This document shows, piece by piece, positions 23,750-32,186 of a stretch of DNA of 33,427 bases. Position 1 is the first letter of the stretch. Every line of letters starts with the position of its first letter. The translations under genes and the position numbers were made by a program. The stretch comes from an uncultured bacterium. GTDB taxonomy: Bacteria; Verrucomicrobiota; Kiritimatiellia; PWTM01. The stretch spans positions 1-33,427 of the forward strand of contig CALLML010000073.1 of assembly GCA_938005705.1 (NCBI GenBank), given 5' to 3'. The notes beneath the pieces were generated by a model. It was given only the letters and a program-made list of their open reading frames with translations. It did not search any database and had not been told where the DNA came from.

Positions 23750-24553
23750 TCACCTGGATTTGCGGCGAAGCCCCAGTCTCAACAGAGCCGCGCCGACACA
23801 GACCAAACCTGTGAATCCAGGTTCAGGTATAACCGTCAGCTCGAAGTTGTCCAGATAGGCATAGTCGCGGTTGGCGGTCGTGATTGTGCTCGCAATCGTC
23901 ACATAGCGGATCGTCGGATTCGTCGAGTAGGTGTAGGTGTAGCCTGGATCGGTGCCGTTGAGATCAATTTGGGTGCTATTGATATACGCATCGGTCGTCC
24001 AGTTCGCCCCGAGCGTGTTGAGAACCAGCTTCAGAGTGTAAAGATTCTCCGCCGGATAAGCGCCGACAGCCGATTGGGTTTGATTAGCTGTATTGACCAC
24101 TTTATTAATCAAACGACCGTTTCCCTGCAACGCCACGCCCGGCGCGCCCCCATAGGCATCCGTGCTCAGCAAAGAGCGGTTGGCCCCCGCGCTCGTGTTG
24201 ACGGCGTTGTTGAACCCGATTTGCCAAGACTGCGTGGAAGAAGACAAATCAGGGCCGAAATAGACATCCGCGGTAAGAATGTAGATGCCGGGATTCGTGT
24301 CGAAATAACCGGTGCCGAAATCTATGCTGAGGACATGACCGGACCCGGTGGTCGCGCTATGGAGTCTGTTGCTCGTCACTGTAAAACCATTCGATCCGGT
24401 CCAATTGGAAGGGCCGGCCACGGGGCTGGCCGCCGTGTTTCGGACGGCGGCGTTATCCGTGCGAGTGAATTCTTCGCGAACAAGGATGGTGGCAAGTACG
24501 CCTTGTTCAGCCAGAAAGACGAGGGAAATGATAATCGAAACCAACACTTTCAT
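23750..24553 (-). CDS. PEP-CTERM sorting-domain exported protein
   Basis: This encodes 267 residues from the ATG at 24553, with GGAG (24564-24561) seven bases upstream. Residues 1-21 are a signal peptide (MKVLVSIIISLVFLAEQ). The body is rich in Ser, Thr, Asn and Gly and probably a beta-sandwich like those of LamG or concanavalin type (YILTADVYFGPD, DYAYLDNFELTV). The last 27 residues form a PEP-CTERM signal: VIPEP, a hydrophobic helix (GLVCVGAALL) and basic RRK. Such signals target proteins for exosortase processing and surface or matrix delivery. No exosortase is in the window. Its lower GC content and Asn/Thr use differ from its neighbours, as is common for surface proteins. Confidence 0.9.
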   Translation of the reverse strand: MKVLVSIIISLVFLAEQGVLATILVREEFTRTDNAAVRNTAASPVAGPSNWTGSNGFTVTSNRLHSATTGSGHVLSIDFGTGYFDTNPGIYILTADVYFGPDLSSSTQSWQIGFNNAVNTSAGANRSLLSTDAYGGAPGVALQGNGRLINKVVNTANQTQSAVGAYPAENLYTLKLVLNTLGANWTTDAYINSTQIDLNGTDPGYTYTYSTNPTIRYVTIASTITTANRDYAYLDNFELTVIPEPGFTGLVCVGAALLRLGLRRKSR

Positions 24554-24577
24554 TGTTTTTCTCCGTCTTTTGGGGCC

Positions 24578-24607
24578 AAGATAATGCCGTTCGTACATCA
24601 GTGTCAA
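24578..24607 (-). promoter_or_regulatory. Strong promoter of the PEP-CTERM gene
   Basis: On the minus strand a perfect -35 TTGACA (24607-24602) is followed by an 18-base spacer and -10 TATCTT (24583-24578). Immediately upstream are long A tracts (about 24608-24625 on the minus strand) that could act as an UP element. Transcription would begin around 24571, leaving a short leader that carries GGAG and the ATG at 24553. Confidence 0.65.
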
Positions 24608-24625
24608 CATTTTTTTTCGTTTTTT

Positions 24626-24858
24626 CTCGCGAGCGCGGAAGCCTGTAAGCCTGTGCCCAATCGGTGAACCGATTCAACATCAAATCGGAACCGCTACCCG
24701 GAACCGCCTGAACATGGCGTTTGTCATTAGTTGCCTCGCGCGCGGCGGATCGCGCGTCCGGACGAAAGGACGAGGATTGTCCGCGGCCTCAACTTTCTAT
24801 TGACGAGGGCAGCCGAACTTACCATGCTGGGCGGCGTCGAAAAGGGAGAAGGGTCTCG
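24626..24858. other. Upstream region of the glycoside hydrolase gene
   Basis: No gene is visible here. A small hairpin-forming dyad AATCGG-TGAA-CCGATT lies at 24659-24674. A direct repeat CGGAACCGC occurs twice just after it (near 24685 and 24700). These could be operator-like elements for the hydrolase gene or for the divergent PEP-CTERM gene, but no regulator family can be named. TTGACG near 24803 is a possible -35 without a good -10. Confidence 0.3.
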
Positions 24859-27800
24859 ATGAAAAGTTCGATTCCTCTGCGCGCATGGAAGGATTTTCAA
24901 CAGCCCGGCGCCCCGTTTCGGGGCAAGCCGCTCTGGTCGTGGAACGGACGGCTCGAGCCGGAAGAGTTGAAACGGCAGATTCGCGTGATGCATCGCATGG
25001 GGCTGGGCGGCTTTTTCATGCATTCGCGCGTGGGACTGGCTACGCCCTATCTCTCGAAGGAATGGTTCGACGCCGTGCGCGCCTGCGTCGAGGAGGCGCG
25101 CCGGCTGGGCATGGAGGCATGGCTTTATGACGAGGATCGCTGGCCCTCCGGCGCGGCGGGCGGGCTGGTCACGCGCAACCCCCAATACCGCATGCGTTCG
25201 CTCGAAATCGAGTTTTTCAAGGACCCGCGCGAATTCCGCTGGACCCGCGAGACACTGGGCGCCTTCACGGCCATCCTCGAGGAGCCTGCCCGCGCGCGCG
25301 ACGTTCGCCCGATCGAAAGGAACCACCGCCCCGCCGCGCTCGAGCCGGACCGCGTGATCGCGCGTTTCCGCGTAAAAATAAGCGATCCCAGCCCGTGGTA
25401 TAACGGACAGACTTATCTGGACACAATGAACCCGGCGGCGGTGCGGGCCTTTCTGCGCACCACGTACGAGGCGTATGCCCGCCGTTTCTCCGCGGATTTC
25501 GGCGGCGTCATCCCCGGAATTTTCACCGACGAACCCAATTACGGACGCACGTTGCCCGCCGATGTGAGTCAGACGGTCCTCAAAGGGACGGGCCTGCCGT
25601 GGACCGACCGGCTGCTATCCATATTTCGTCGGCGTTACGGCTACAATCTGCTGCCTCATCTGATGGAACTCGTGTTCGATGTGGAAGGCGTCGGCGAAAG
25701 CCGGGCGCGTTACCACTACCACGACTGCATTACACACCTCTTTGTGGACGCCTTCGCCCGCCAGTGCGGCGAATGGTGCGCGAAACACAACATCCTATTC
25801 ACCGGCCATGTGTTGTCCGAAGAGACGTTGGCCGGTCAGACCGCCGTGGTGGGTTCCTGTATGCGCTTCTACGAGCATATGCAGGCGCCGGGCATGGACC
25901 TCCTGACGGAACGGCGGCGTGAATTCATCACCGCCAAGCAGGTGTCCTCTGTCGCGCATCAATTCGGGCGCAAGTGGCGGCTGACGGAGACCTACGGCTG
26001 CACCGGCTGGGATTTCCCGTTCCTCGGCCACAAGGCGCTGGGCGACTGGCAAGCGGCCCTCGGTATCAACCTGCGCTGTCAGCATCTCTACTGGTACACG
26101 ATGCTGGCCGAGGCCAAGCGCGATTACCCGGCCTCGATCGGCCACCAATCACCGTGGTGGGACGCCCATGCCAAGGTGGAGGACTATTTCGCCCGCATCA
26201 ACGCCGTCATGACGCGAGGCACCGAGGTGCACGACGTGCTGGTGGTCCATCCCGTCGAGAGCGTATGGATGCGCGTCCGCCGGGGGTGGGGTAAAGACCC
26301 CGAAATCCGCGCGCTGGACGACGATCTTCGCGCCACGACGGACCGGCTCCTGGAGGCGCATCTGGATTTCGATTTCGGCGATGAGGAGCTCATGTCACGC
26401 CACGCGCGCGTCGCGGTTCGCGATGGGCGCGCGGAGTTGCGGGTGGGCCGCGCCGCCTATCGCGCGGTGATTGTGCCCTCGCAGATCACTCTGCGGCGTT
26501 CGACGCTGGAATTGCTGCGCACGTTTCGCCACAAAGGGGGACTGGTGGTGTTCGCCGGTCGCGTGGCCTCCTGTTTGGACGCCACGCCCTCGGACGAGAT
26601 CGAACGCTTCGCCGCCGAAGGGCCCCGCGTGTCCGCCAACGGACCCGATGTCGCGGCGGCGGTGGAGGCCGTCGCCCGCCGCGTTTCGATCGCCGACGGC
26701 GAGGGGCGCGAAATTCCCTCCGCGATCTATCTGCTTCGGGAGGATGCCGAGGCGCAATATCTGTTCATCTGCAACACCGGCGAGCCGTTCAAGCCTACGC
26801 TGGAACAGGATCGGGCGTGCGATCGCCGACTGGAATGGCCGGAGGTCCGCGTCCGCGCGTTCGTGGGCTGCCTCGGCGCGCCGCTGGAGTTCGACCCGGA
26901 GACGGGGGCGGTCTACGCGGCGGAGGCGGAGAAAGATGGCGAGGGCTGGCGCATCCGCACGAGTCTGTCGGCGCTGGGCAGCCGTCTGTTTGTGGCTCCT
27001 CGGCGCGCCGCCGCCGGCGTGTTGCCGCCGGCGCGATGGAAGGGCGTGGAATCGCGCCGGATTCCGCTCGAAGGCGAAGAGTGGGAGTTGCGCCGCTCCG
27101 AGCCGAACGTGTTGGTCCTGGATCGCTGCGCGTTTCGTATCGGCGAGGAACCGGAACAATCGGCGGACGACATCCTCGGGGTGGACGCGCGCATCCGCGA
27201 GCGCCTCGGCGGCGAGCGCCGCAGCGGGTGGATGGCTCAGCCGTGGGCGCGTCCGACCGTCGAACGCCCCCGAAGCGTGCGGGTCGAACTGCGCTATGTT
27301 TTCCAGGTGGAGACGGCGCCCGAAGGTCCCCTGTGGCTGGGCGTCGAGCGGCCGGAGATCTTCGCCATGGAGATCAACGGGACGCCCCTCGATCCCGACG
27401 CGGCGGACGGCTGGTGGACCGACGCCTCCCTGCGAACCATTCCGATACCGCCGGGCGTCGTGCGGAGGGGCGTCAATGAGCTGCGGATGCGCCTGGATTA
27501 CGCGGAGACGTTCAGCGGACTGGAAATCGTCTATCTGCTGGGCGAATTCGGCGTTCGCGTCGAGGGGGCGTCGGCGGTCGTGATCGCGCGTCCGAAATCG
27601 CTCCACATTGGCGATTGGTGCGAGCAGGGGTTGCCGTTCTACGGCGGCAATGTCGTGTATGCCCGGCGCGTGCGGGTGGAGGCATCGCCGGAGGAGCGGG
27701 TGTTTCTGCGCCTGCCGGATGTTCAGGGCGCGGCCGCGCGCGTCTGGGCGGACGGCGCGCTCGCGGGCGTCGCGGCCTGGCCGCCGTGGGAGGTGGAGAT

Positions 27801-28038
27801 CACCGATGCGGTGAGGCGCTCCGGCGGCGAGATCGAGTTGGCGATCGAGGTGCTGGGCCACCGGCGCAATTCGCACGGGCCGCTGCATTACCGCGAAAAA
27901 TGGCCTTACTGGACGGGACCCGGTCAATTGCAACCGGCGCCGGCGGATTATGTGGAATCCTATCAGATTGTGCCGTGCGGACTCATGACCGCGCCGGAAC
28001 TTCTGGTGCGGCGGCCGGCGGATACCGAGAGGGTGTGA
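24859..28038 (+). CDS. Large glycoside hydrolase (GH106-like family)
   Basis: This encodes 1059 residues from the ATG at 24859, with GGGAGAAGGG upstream. The N-terminal half is a TIM-barrel hydrolase: LWSWNGRLEPEELKRQIRVM, GLGGFFMHSRVGLATPYLS, AWLYDEDRWPSGAAGG, and GIFTDEPNYG with D224/E225 as candidate catalytic acids. This layout occurs in alpha-L-rhamnosidase-like (GH106-type) proteins abundant in polysaccharide-degrading PVC and Bacteroidota. C-terminal beta domains (about 780-1040) include a galactose-binding-like region (GGNVVYARRVRV, VWADGALAGVA). No signal peptide is seen, so it probably acts inside the cell on imported oligosaccharides. Substrate specificity is not certain. The stop TGA overlaps the next ATG as TGATG. 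Confidence 0.85.
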   Translation: MKSSIPLRAWKDFQQPGAPFRGKPLWSWNGRLEPEELKRQIRVMHRMGLGGFFMHSRVGLATPYLSKEWFDAVRACVEEARRLGMEAWLYDEDRWPSGAAGGLVTRNPQYRMRSLEIEFFKDPREFRWTRETLGAFTAILEEPARARDVRPIERNHRPAALEPDRVIARFRVKISDPSPWYNGQTYLDTMNPAAVRAFLRTTYEAYARRFSADFGGVIPGIFTDEPNYGRTLPADVSQTVLKGTGLPWTDRLLSIFRRRYGYNLLPHLMELVFDVEGVGESRARYHYHDCITHLFVDAFARQCGEWCAKHNILFTGHVLSEETLAGQTAVVGSCMRFYEHMQAPGMDLLTERRREFITAKQVSSVAHQFGRKWRLTETYGCTGWDFPFLGHKALGDWQAALGINLRCQHLYWYTMLAEAKRDYPASIGHQSPWWDAHAKVEDYFARINAVMTRGTEVHDVLVVHPVESVWMRVRRGWGKDPEIRALDDDLRATTDRLLEAHLDFDFGDEELMSRHARVAVRDGRAELRVGRAAYRAVIVPSQITLRRSTLELLRTFRHKGGLVVFAGRVASCLDATPSDEIERFAAEGPRVSANGPDVAAAVEAVARRVSIADGEGREIPSAIYLLREDAEAQYLFICNTGEPFKPTLEQDRACDRRLEWPEVRVRAFVGCLGAPLEFDPETGAVYAAEAEKDGEGWRIRTSLSALGSRLFVAPRRAAAGVLPPARWKGVESRRIPLEGEEWELRRSEPNVLVLDRCAFRIGEEPEQSADDILGVDARIRERLGGERRSGWMAQPWARPTVERPRSVRVELRYVFQVETAPEGPLWLGVERPEIFAMEINGTPLDPDAADGWWTDASLRTIPIPPGVVRRGVNELRMRLDYAETFSGLEIVYLLGEFGVRVEGASAVVIARPKSLHIGDWCEQGLPFYGGNVVYARRVRVEASPEERVFLRLPDVQGAAARVWADGALAGVAAWPPWEVEITDAVRRSGGEIELAIEVLGHRRNSHGPLHYREKWPYWTGPGQLQPAPADYVESYQIVPCGLMTAPELLVRRPADTERV

Positions 28039-28601
28039 TGCAAAACGAAGGCGAACCCGCGCAACAGTATCAGATCAAGGTCACCCTACTCCACGTGCGT
28101 CCGCCGGTCTGGCGTCGTCTCATCGTTCCTGGCCATGTCACCCTGGGCGCACTGCACCGCATTCTCCAGACCGCCATGGGCTGGCACAACATGCATCTGC
28201 ACGACTTCGAGATCGACGGCGTGTTTTACGGCCGCATCATCGAGGAGGAGGATGAAGACGTTCTTCGGGACGAGACGCGCGTGCGTCTCGACCAGGTGGC
28301 GCGCGCAGAGGGGGCGCGGTTCCGTTATCGCTACGATTTCGGCGATGAGTGGCGGCACGAGGTTCTTGTCGAAGATATCGCCCCGCCGCGCCCCTCCGAA
28401 ACGCCCGTCCGCTGTCTCGCCGGCCGGCGTTCGGCTCCGCCCGAGGATTGCGGAGGTGCTCCGGGCTACGCCATGTTGCTCGCGGCCTTGAAACAGCCCT
28501 CACATCCGGCGTATCGCGACTGGATTGAATCCTATGGCGATTTCGATCCGGCTTTCTTCGATCTGGCGGCGGTCAACCGCGCGCTGGCCGCGCTGGAGTG
28601 A
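28038..28601 (+). CDS. Plasmid pRiA4b ORF-3-like protein
   Basis: This encodes 187 residues. The ATG shares a base with the upstream stop (TGATG at 28036-28040), which implies coupled translation. Family features are IKVTLLHVRPPVWRRLIVP, LGALHRILQTAMGWHNMHLH, FRYRYDFGDEWRHEVLVED, and CLAGRRSAPPEDCGG. Proteins of this family (pRiA4b ORF-3, sometimes named after IS1096 TnpR) are widespread, often near mobile or accessory genes, and their function is not established. There is no signal peptide or membrane segment. Its coupling to a glycoside hydrolase is unusual and may only reflect shared transcription. An FHA-domain membrane protein begins 15 bases downstream. Confidence 0.9.
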   Translation: MQNEGEPAQQYQIKVTLLHVRPPVWRRLIVPGHVTLGALHRILQTAMGWHNMHLHDFEIDGVFYGRIIEEEDEDVLRDETRVRLDQVARAEGARFRYRYDFGDEWRHEVLVEDIAPPRPSETPVRCLAGRRSAPPEDCGGAPGYAMLLAALKQPSHPAYRDWIESYGDFDPAFFDLAAVNRALAALE

Positions 28602-28616
28602 CCTTTGTCTTGCGGT

Positions 28617-29867
28617 ATGTATCGTCTGGATCACTTGAACGGTTCGCAGCGAGGGCGCCCGCGCATTATCCACCGGCGGCGCGTGGAAGCCGGTGCCGAT
28701 CTCTCCTGCCAAATCTGGGCGCGCGAAGGATTGGCGCCGCGCCATGCCGAATTCGAAGACGACGGCACGCGGGTGCGGGTGCGGGCCCTGTCCGACGCGC
28801 CGGTCCGCGTCAACGGACGGGACGTGCGCGAAGCGGAGTTGAAAGAGGGCGACACGATCGAGATCGGGGCGCTGGCGTTTCGGTTTTCTCGGCGCCGATT
28901 TCGAGGTCGCGATCTTCTCCGCTTCCTGCCGGCGCTGCTACTTCCCGCCGCGCTCATCGCCTTTCTGGTCATCTGGGGTCTGCGCTGGCGGGCGGAACGC
29001 AAAGCCCGCTCCGCCGTCGTGCCGGCATGGGTGCCGCGCCCCCAAGAACGAACCGATCCGGCCCTCCGCGCGATGGAGGACGTCGAGGCGCGGCTGCGAG
29101 AAGGGAAAGATGCCGAGCGACTGGAGCGGATTCGGCAGGAATTGGAAGAGGAACGCCGGCGCGCGGCGGAAGAACCGCTCGTTCCCGCTGCCGCGGACCC
29201 GACTCCGTCGCTCTCGCCAGCGGCCACCCTGGCCCAGCGCGCCCGGATGCTCGAAAAGGAACGCCGCTTTGAAGAGGCACGGCGAATTTGGGAAACCATC
29301 CTGGAAATGGGACCCGCCGAGGAGTTGTATACGATCGCCGCGGGAGAGATTTTTCGCCTCGGCCGTATCGCCACGGATTCTCGCGGGATTCCGGTGGTGA
29401 CGGCACGCCCAACAGGGCGTTCTCCGCCGGCGGAGGCCAAATCGAGCGCCGAGCCGCGGTTGCGAATCCTTTCGGTGGATCATCGCCGCTTTCCCGGCAC
29501 GGCGGAGTATGAGGAAATGCGGCTGCTGCGCATCGTCGTCGGCGCAGAGGGCGCGCTTCCGATCGGCGCAATGACTGACGCCTATGTGGCGGTAACGTTC
29601 TACGACGCGCCCATAGGCGACACCGCGGCGGTGCCTTCGCGAGTGACCGCCCCCCAAACCGTCCCGCTCACGCGCGTCCCCCGCGATGCCGATGGACGGT
29701 GGAATGTCACCGTCGCCTATGTTGTGCCGCGCGGATTTCGGGAACGGGAGCGCCGCGCCGCCGGCCGTCTCTATCAATACCATGGATTCGTCGCCCAGGT
29801 CATTCGAGGCGGCCGTCCGGATGACGCCGAGGCTCGGCCACCTGAACTGGCTGAACGGCGCTCGTGA
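28617..29867 (+). CDS. FHA-domain membrane protein with coiled coil
   Basis: This encodes 416 residues from the ATG at 28617; a TTG 12 bases upstream is less likely. Residues about 20-92 resemble a forkhead-associated domain: ISREHA-like GLAPRHAEFEDDG (38-50), then VRVNGRDV and LKEGDTIEIGALAFRF. The motif deviates from the typical SxxH. A transmembrane helix spans about 101-121 (LRFLPALLLPAALIAFLVIW). It is followed by a charged coiled coil (about 145-190), a TPR-like segment (ARMLEKERRFEEARRIWETIL), and a C-terminal beta domain. FHA domains bind phosphothreonine peptides; here the domain lies on the cytoplasmic side if the orientation is N-in. The role is unknown. It lies between pRiA4b-like and dipeptidase genes. 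Confidence 0.75.
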   Translation: MYRLDHLNGSQRGRPRIIHRRRVEAGADLSCQIWAREGLAPRHAEFEDDGTRVRVRALSDAPVRVNGRDVREAELKEGDTIEIGALAFRFSRRRFRGRDLLRFLPALLLPAALIAFLVIWGLRWRAERKARSAVVPAWVPRPQERTDPALRAMEDVEARLREGKDAERLERIRQELEEERRRAAEEPLVPAAADPTPSLSPAATLAQRARMLEKERRFEEARRIWETILEMGPAEELYTIAAGEIFRLGRIATDSRGIPVVTARPTGRSPPAEAKSSAEPRLRILSVDHRRFPGTAEYEEMRLLRIVVGAEGALPIGAMTDAYVAVTFYDAPIGDTAAVPSRVTAPQTVPLTRVPRDADGRWNVTVAYVVPRGFRERERRAAGRLYQYHGFVAQVIRGGRPDDAEARPPELAERRS

Positions 29868-29903
29868 TTCGGTCAGCGGCCGGGTAAAATGTAGAAAGAT
29901 CAC

Positions 29904-30551
29904 TTGATCCAGGAAAAGGATATCGCCTATTGGCTCGAGTGGGAACGACGGGCGGAGGAATCCCTCGTGGATCTGGCCGACCGCGGGCTGGTCTGCCGCC
30001 GTTCATGTTATCTGAAGGGATTGACGGACGATCCACGCTGCCGCACGCGTCCTGGGGTGGCGGACGCCTTGGAGCGGGCACGCGACCTTCTGCCGGCCGG
30101 ATTCAACTTTTTGATTTCTGACGCCTGGCGCCCGTGGTCGGTGCAGGAACAACTGGCTCGGTGCAGCCGTTTGAGCATTTGCTCCGCGCATCCGGATTGG
30201 ACTGAAGAAGAAGTGAACCGGGAGCTTGTCCGGCTGGCCCCGCCGATTTATGTGGTCTTCAGTTTTAACAGACACCGTTATGGCGGGGCCCTAGATCTGA
30301 CCATTCTCGACGCGGACGGGCGCGAGCTGGATATGGGCACACCCTTGCCCTATTTAGAAGGCCCGGAAGCGGCGCTTTTGCATTTCGAACTACAGGATCG
30401 CGATCCGGCTCATGAAACGCCCCGGAAAAATCGCCGGTTGCTCATTCAGGTCATGTCCGCCGCAGGCTTTACCCCTTACCTGCCCGAATGGTGGCACTGG
30501 GAATATGACCGCGATTTTCACGACGCCGGATGTACCATCGGCCGACACTAG
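29904..30551 (+). CDS. D-alanyl-D-alanine dipeptidase (VanX/DdpX-like, M15D)
   Basis: This encodes 215 residues from a TTG start at 29904; no ATG or GTG fits the frame near the domain. The zinc peptidase residues are conserved: R76 in DAWRP, H124 and D131 in NRHRYGGALDLT, E195 and H198 in EWWHWEY. The spacing matches VanX and DdpX, zinc enzymes that cleave D-Ala-D-Ala. No signal peptide is visible, so it is probably cytoplasmic and serves D-amino-acid recycling; vancomycin resistance is not implied because no vanH or vanA gene is present. It closes the run that starts at the hydrolase, 36 bases after the FHA gene. The alanine racemase in this window makes the same amino acid. Confidence 0.88.
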   Translation: MIQEKDIAYWLEWERRAEESLVDLADRGLVCRRSCYLKGLTDDPRCRTRPGVADALERARDLLPAGFNFLISDAWRPWSVQEQLARCSRLSICSAHPDWTEEEVNRELVRLAPPIYVVFSFNRHRYGGALDLTILDADGRELDMGTPLPYLEGPEAALLHFELQDRDPAHETPRKNRRLLIQVMSAAGFTPYLPEWWHWEYDRDFHDAGCTIGRH

Positions 30552-30756
30552 ACGGCGCTTTCAAAAGCGTCATATCTCGATTTCCCGCCGATAGAAGTTT
30601 CTCATTTGCCTCGGTTCGCGGCCACCGTTGGACCAACGCCCATTAAACCCTTAGGCTGCGTTTGCCCTGGCGCATGCGAGACGGGGTTTCTCACACCACG
30701 AACACAAAAGCCATAAAAAGGAAGGCAGACGAACGTCTTTCGCCACGGTCAGGTCT
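30552..30756. other. Gap between convergent dipeptidase and HAD genes
   Basis: No gene is visible. A short hairpin GCGCTT-TCAA-AAGCGT lies just after the dipeptidase stop without a following T run. A second short dyad (AGACG/CGTCT) lies near 30727-30738. The region could hold weak terminators for both strands; neither is convincing. Confidence 0.3.
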
Positions 30757-31422
30757 TTAGCCGCGATCGTCGAGCCATGCGATCAGTTCCATCGGATGGC
30801 GGAGGAGAATTGCGGCGCCCGCGGCCTGGAGTTCATCGGCTTCTCGGAAGCCCCACAGCGCCCCCACGGGCGTCATGCCGGCGGCGCGTGCGGTAAGCAT
30901 ATCCACCCGTGTGTCGCCCAGATAAAACCATTCATTGGCAGGGACGCCAAGCGCGGTGGAGATATCCAGCGCTTCCGCCGGATCAGGCTTGAGGGGGCGC
31001 CCTTCGCGATGGCCCCGCACCACGTCAAAGCGCCAATCTGCGAAGAGGCGGGCCATCATTGCAACGGTTGCCGCGTGGGGCTTGTTGCTGAGAACGGCGA
31101 GGCGATATCCGCGCCGCGTCAATTCGTCGAGCAGCTCCGGCACGCCCGGATACGGAACGGTGCGATCCATCCCGTGGACAAGCTGGCGTTCACGAAACAG
31201 CGTCAGACCGCGCTCGACCTGCGGGTCGGCGTCGTTGATGGCGAGCGCGTCCCGCACCAGTGCGCGTGCGCCCTGGCCGGCGAGATAACGGTAGCGCTCG
31301 GCCGGCAGCGGCGGATGTCCCAATGCCGCCAGCATAAAATTCCCGCACGCGGCGATATCCGCCAGCGTATCGGCCAGTGTGCCGTCCAGATCGAACATCG
31401 CGGCTCGAAAGACTTTTTCCAT
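30757..31422 (-). CDS. HAD-family phosphatase, phosphoglycolate phosphatase-like
   Basis: This encodes 221 residues from the ATG at 31422. The HAD motifs are complete: FDLDGTLADT (D11 and D13 as nucleophile and acid), LAVLSNKP (motif II), KPDP (motif III) and YLGDTRVDM (motif IV). The alpha-helical cap between motifs I and II (subfamily IA) matches Gph, which cleaves 2-phosphoglycolate made during DNA repair. Related enzymes act on other small phosphates, so the substrate is only likely. It is the last gene of a minus-strand set, 11 bases after the rsmE stop, and probably co-transcribed with it. Confidence 0.88.
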   Translation of the reverse strand: MEKVFRAAMFDLDGTLADTLADIAACGNFMLAALGHPPLPAERYRYLAGQGARALVRDALAINDADPQVERGLTLFRERQLVHGMDRTVPYPGVPELLDELTRRGYRLAVLSNKPHAATVAMMARLFADWRFDVVRGHREGRPLKPDPAEALDISTALGVPANEWFYLGDTRVDMLTARAAGMTPVGALWGFREADELQAAGAAILLRHPMELIAWLDDRG

Positions 31423-31433
31423 GCGGCATCCCC

Positions 31434-32186
31434 TCATTCTGCACCGGCGGCCCGCGGCGATTGGCGCAACGCGTCGTGCGCGAGCGCAATCAGCGCGAGG
31501 CAGGCCGCGTCCGACCGCCAGACCCGCGGTCCCATCGAAATCTCCACAAATCCGCGTGCGCGGCACAACTCGCGTTCATACGGTGTCCATCCGCCTTCGG
31601 GACCGACCGCCAGCCATACCCGTTCGCCGGGCCGGAGAAGATCGGCTATTCGGCGGCCGTCGCCCGGCTGCGCGAGAAACCGGTGCGCGCCGCGCGCGAG
31701 ACCATCAAACTCATCCTCCAAAAACGGCCGGAGGCGGCGACGCACCTCCACCCGAGGCAGATGGGTATCCATCGCCTGTGAAAGTCCCTCGATGAGCCGC
31801 GCGCGTATCAAGGCCGGCGTCAGCGCGTCGCTATCGAAATACATTCGTTCCACCCGTTCCGCGTTGACGATGAACACGCGGTCGACGCCCGCCGCGGCCA
31901 GCGGTCCCCACAGGCGTTTCAATACCTTGGGGCGTGGCATCGCGAGCAGGAGATTCACCGTCGGACGCGGAGAGGGGGGTTCATCGAAAATGCAGCGAAG
32001 GCGAATCTCCAGAGCACGGATCTCCGCCACTTCCGCGTGGCCGCGGGGGCCGTCGATAAGTCCGGCCCGGATCACGCTGCCCGCGCGGACCCGCAAGACA
32101 TCCCGTAGATGAACCGCCCGGCTGTCCGAAAGCGCGACGCTGCCATCCGCCTCCACTTCCTGCGAATCGAGAAGGAGCAGATTCAT
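31434..32186 (-). CDS. rsmE: 16S rRNA (uracil-1498-N3)-methyltransferase
   Basis: This encodes 250 residues from the ATG at 32186. N-terminal PUA-like part: LSDSRAVHLRDVLRVRAG. The SPOUT domain follows with LLLAMPRPKVLKRLWGPLAAAG, LAVGPEGGWTPYE (the SAM-binding knot) and MGPRVWRSDAACLALIAL. The last motif usually reads LGPRILRTETA; the R-S-D form is a deviation but keeps the arginine. RsmE methylates U1498 of 16S rRNA in the assembled small subunit. The start overlaps the upstream peptidase stop as ATGA (32183-32186), implying coupled translation. Confidence 0.92.
   Translation of the reverse strand: MNLLLLDSQEVEADGSVALSDSRAVHLRDVLRVRAGSVIRAGLIDGPRGHAEVAEIRALEIRLRCIFDEPPSPRPTVNLLLAMPRPKVLKRLWGPLAAAGVDRVFIVNAERVERMYFDSDALTPALIRARLIEGLSQAMDTHLPRVEVRRRLRPFLEDEFDGLARGAHRFLAQPGDGRRIADLLRPGERVWLAVGPEGGWTPYERELCRARGFVEISMGPRVWRSDAACLALIALAHDALRQSPRAAGAE

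Noticed and set aside
23687-24667. Open frame of 326 codons on the plus strand
   Set aside because: Antisense to the PEP-CTERM gene, which has a signal peptide, sorting signal, ribosome site and promoter.
26395-27933. Open frame of 512 codons on the minus strand
   Set aside because: Antisense to the glycoside hydrolase; His, Arg and Ala-rich with no domain pattern.
29904-30551. Vancomycin-resistance cluster suggested by the VanX-like gene
   Set aside because: No vanH, vanA, vanR or vanS gene is nearby; a D-Ala recycling role is simpler.
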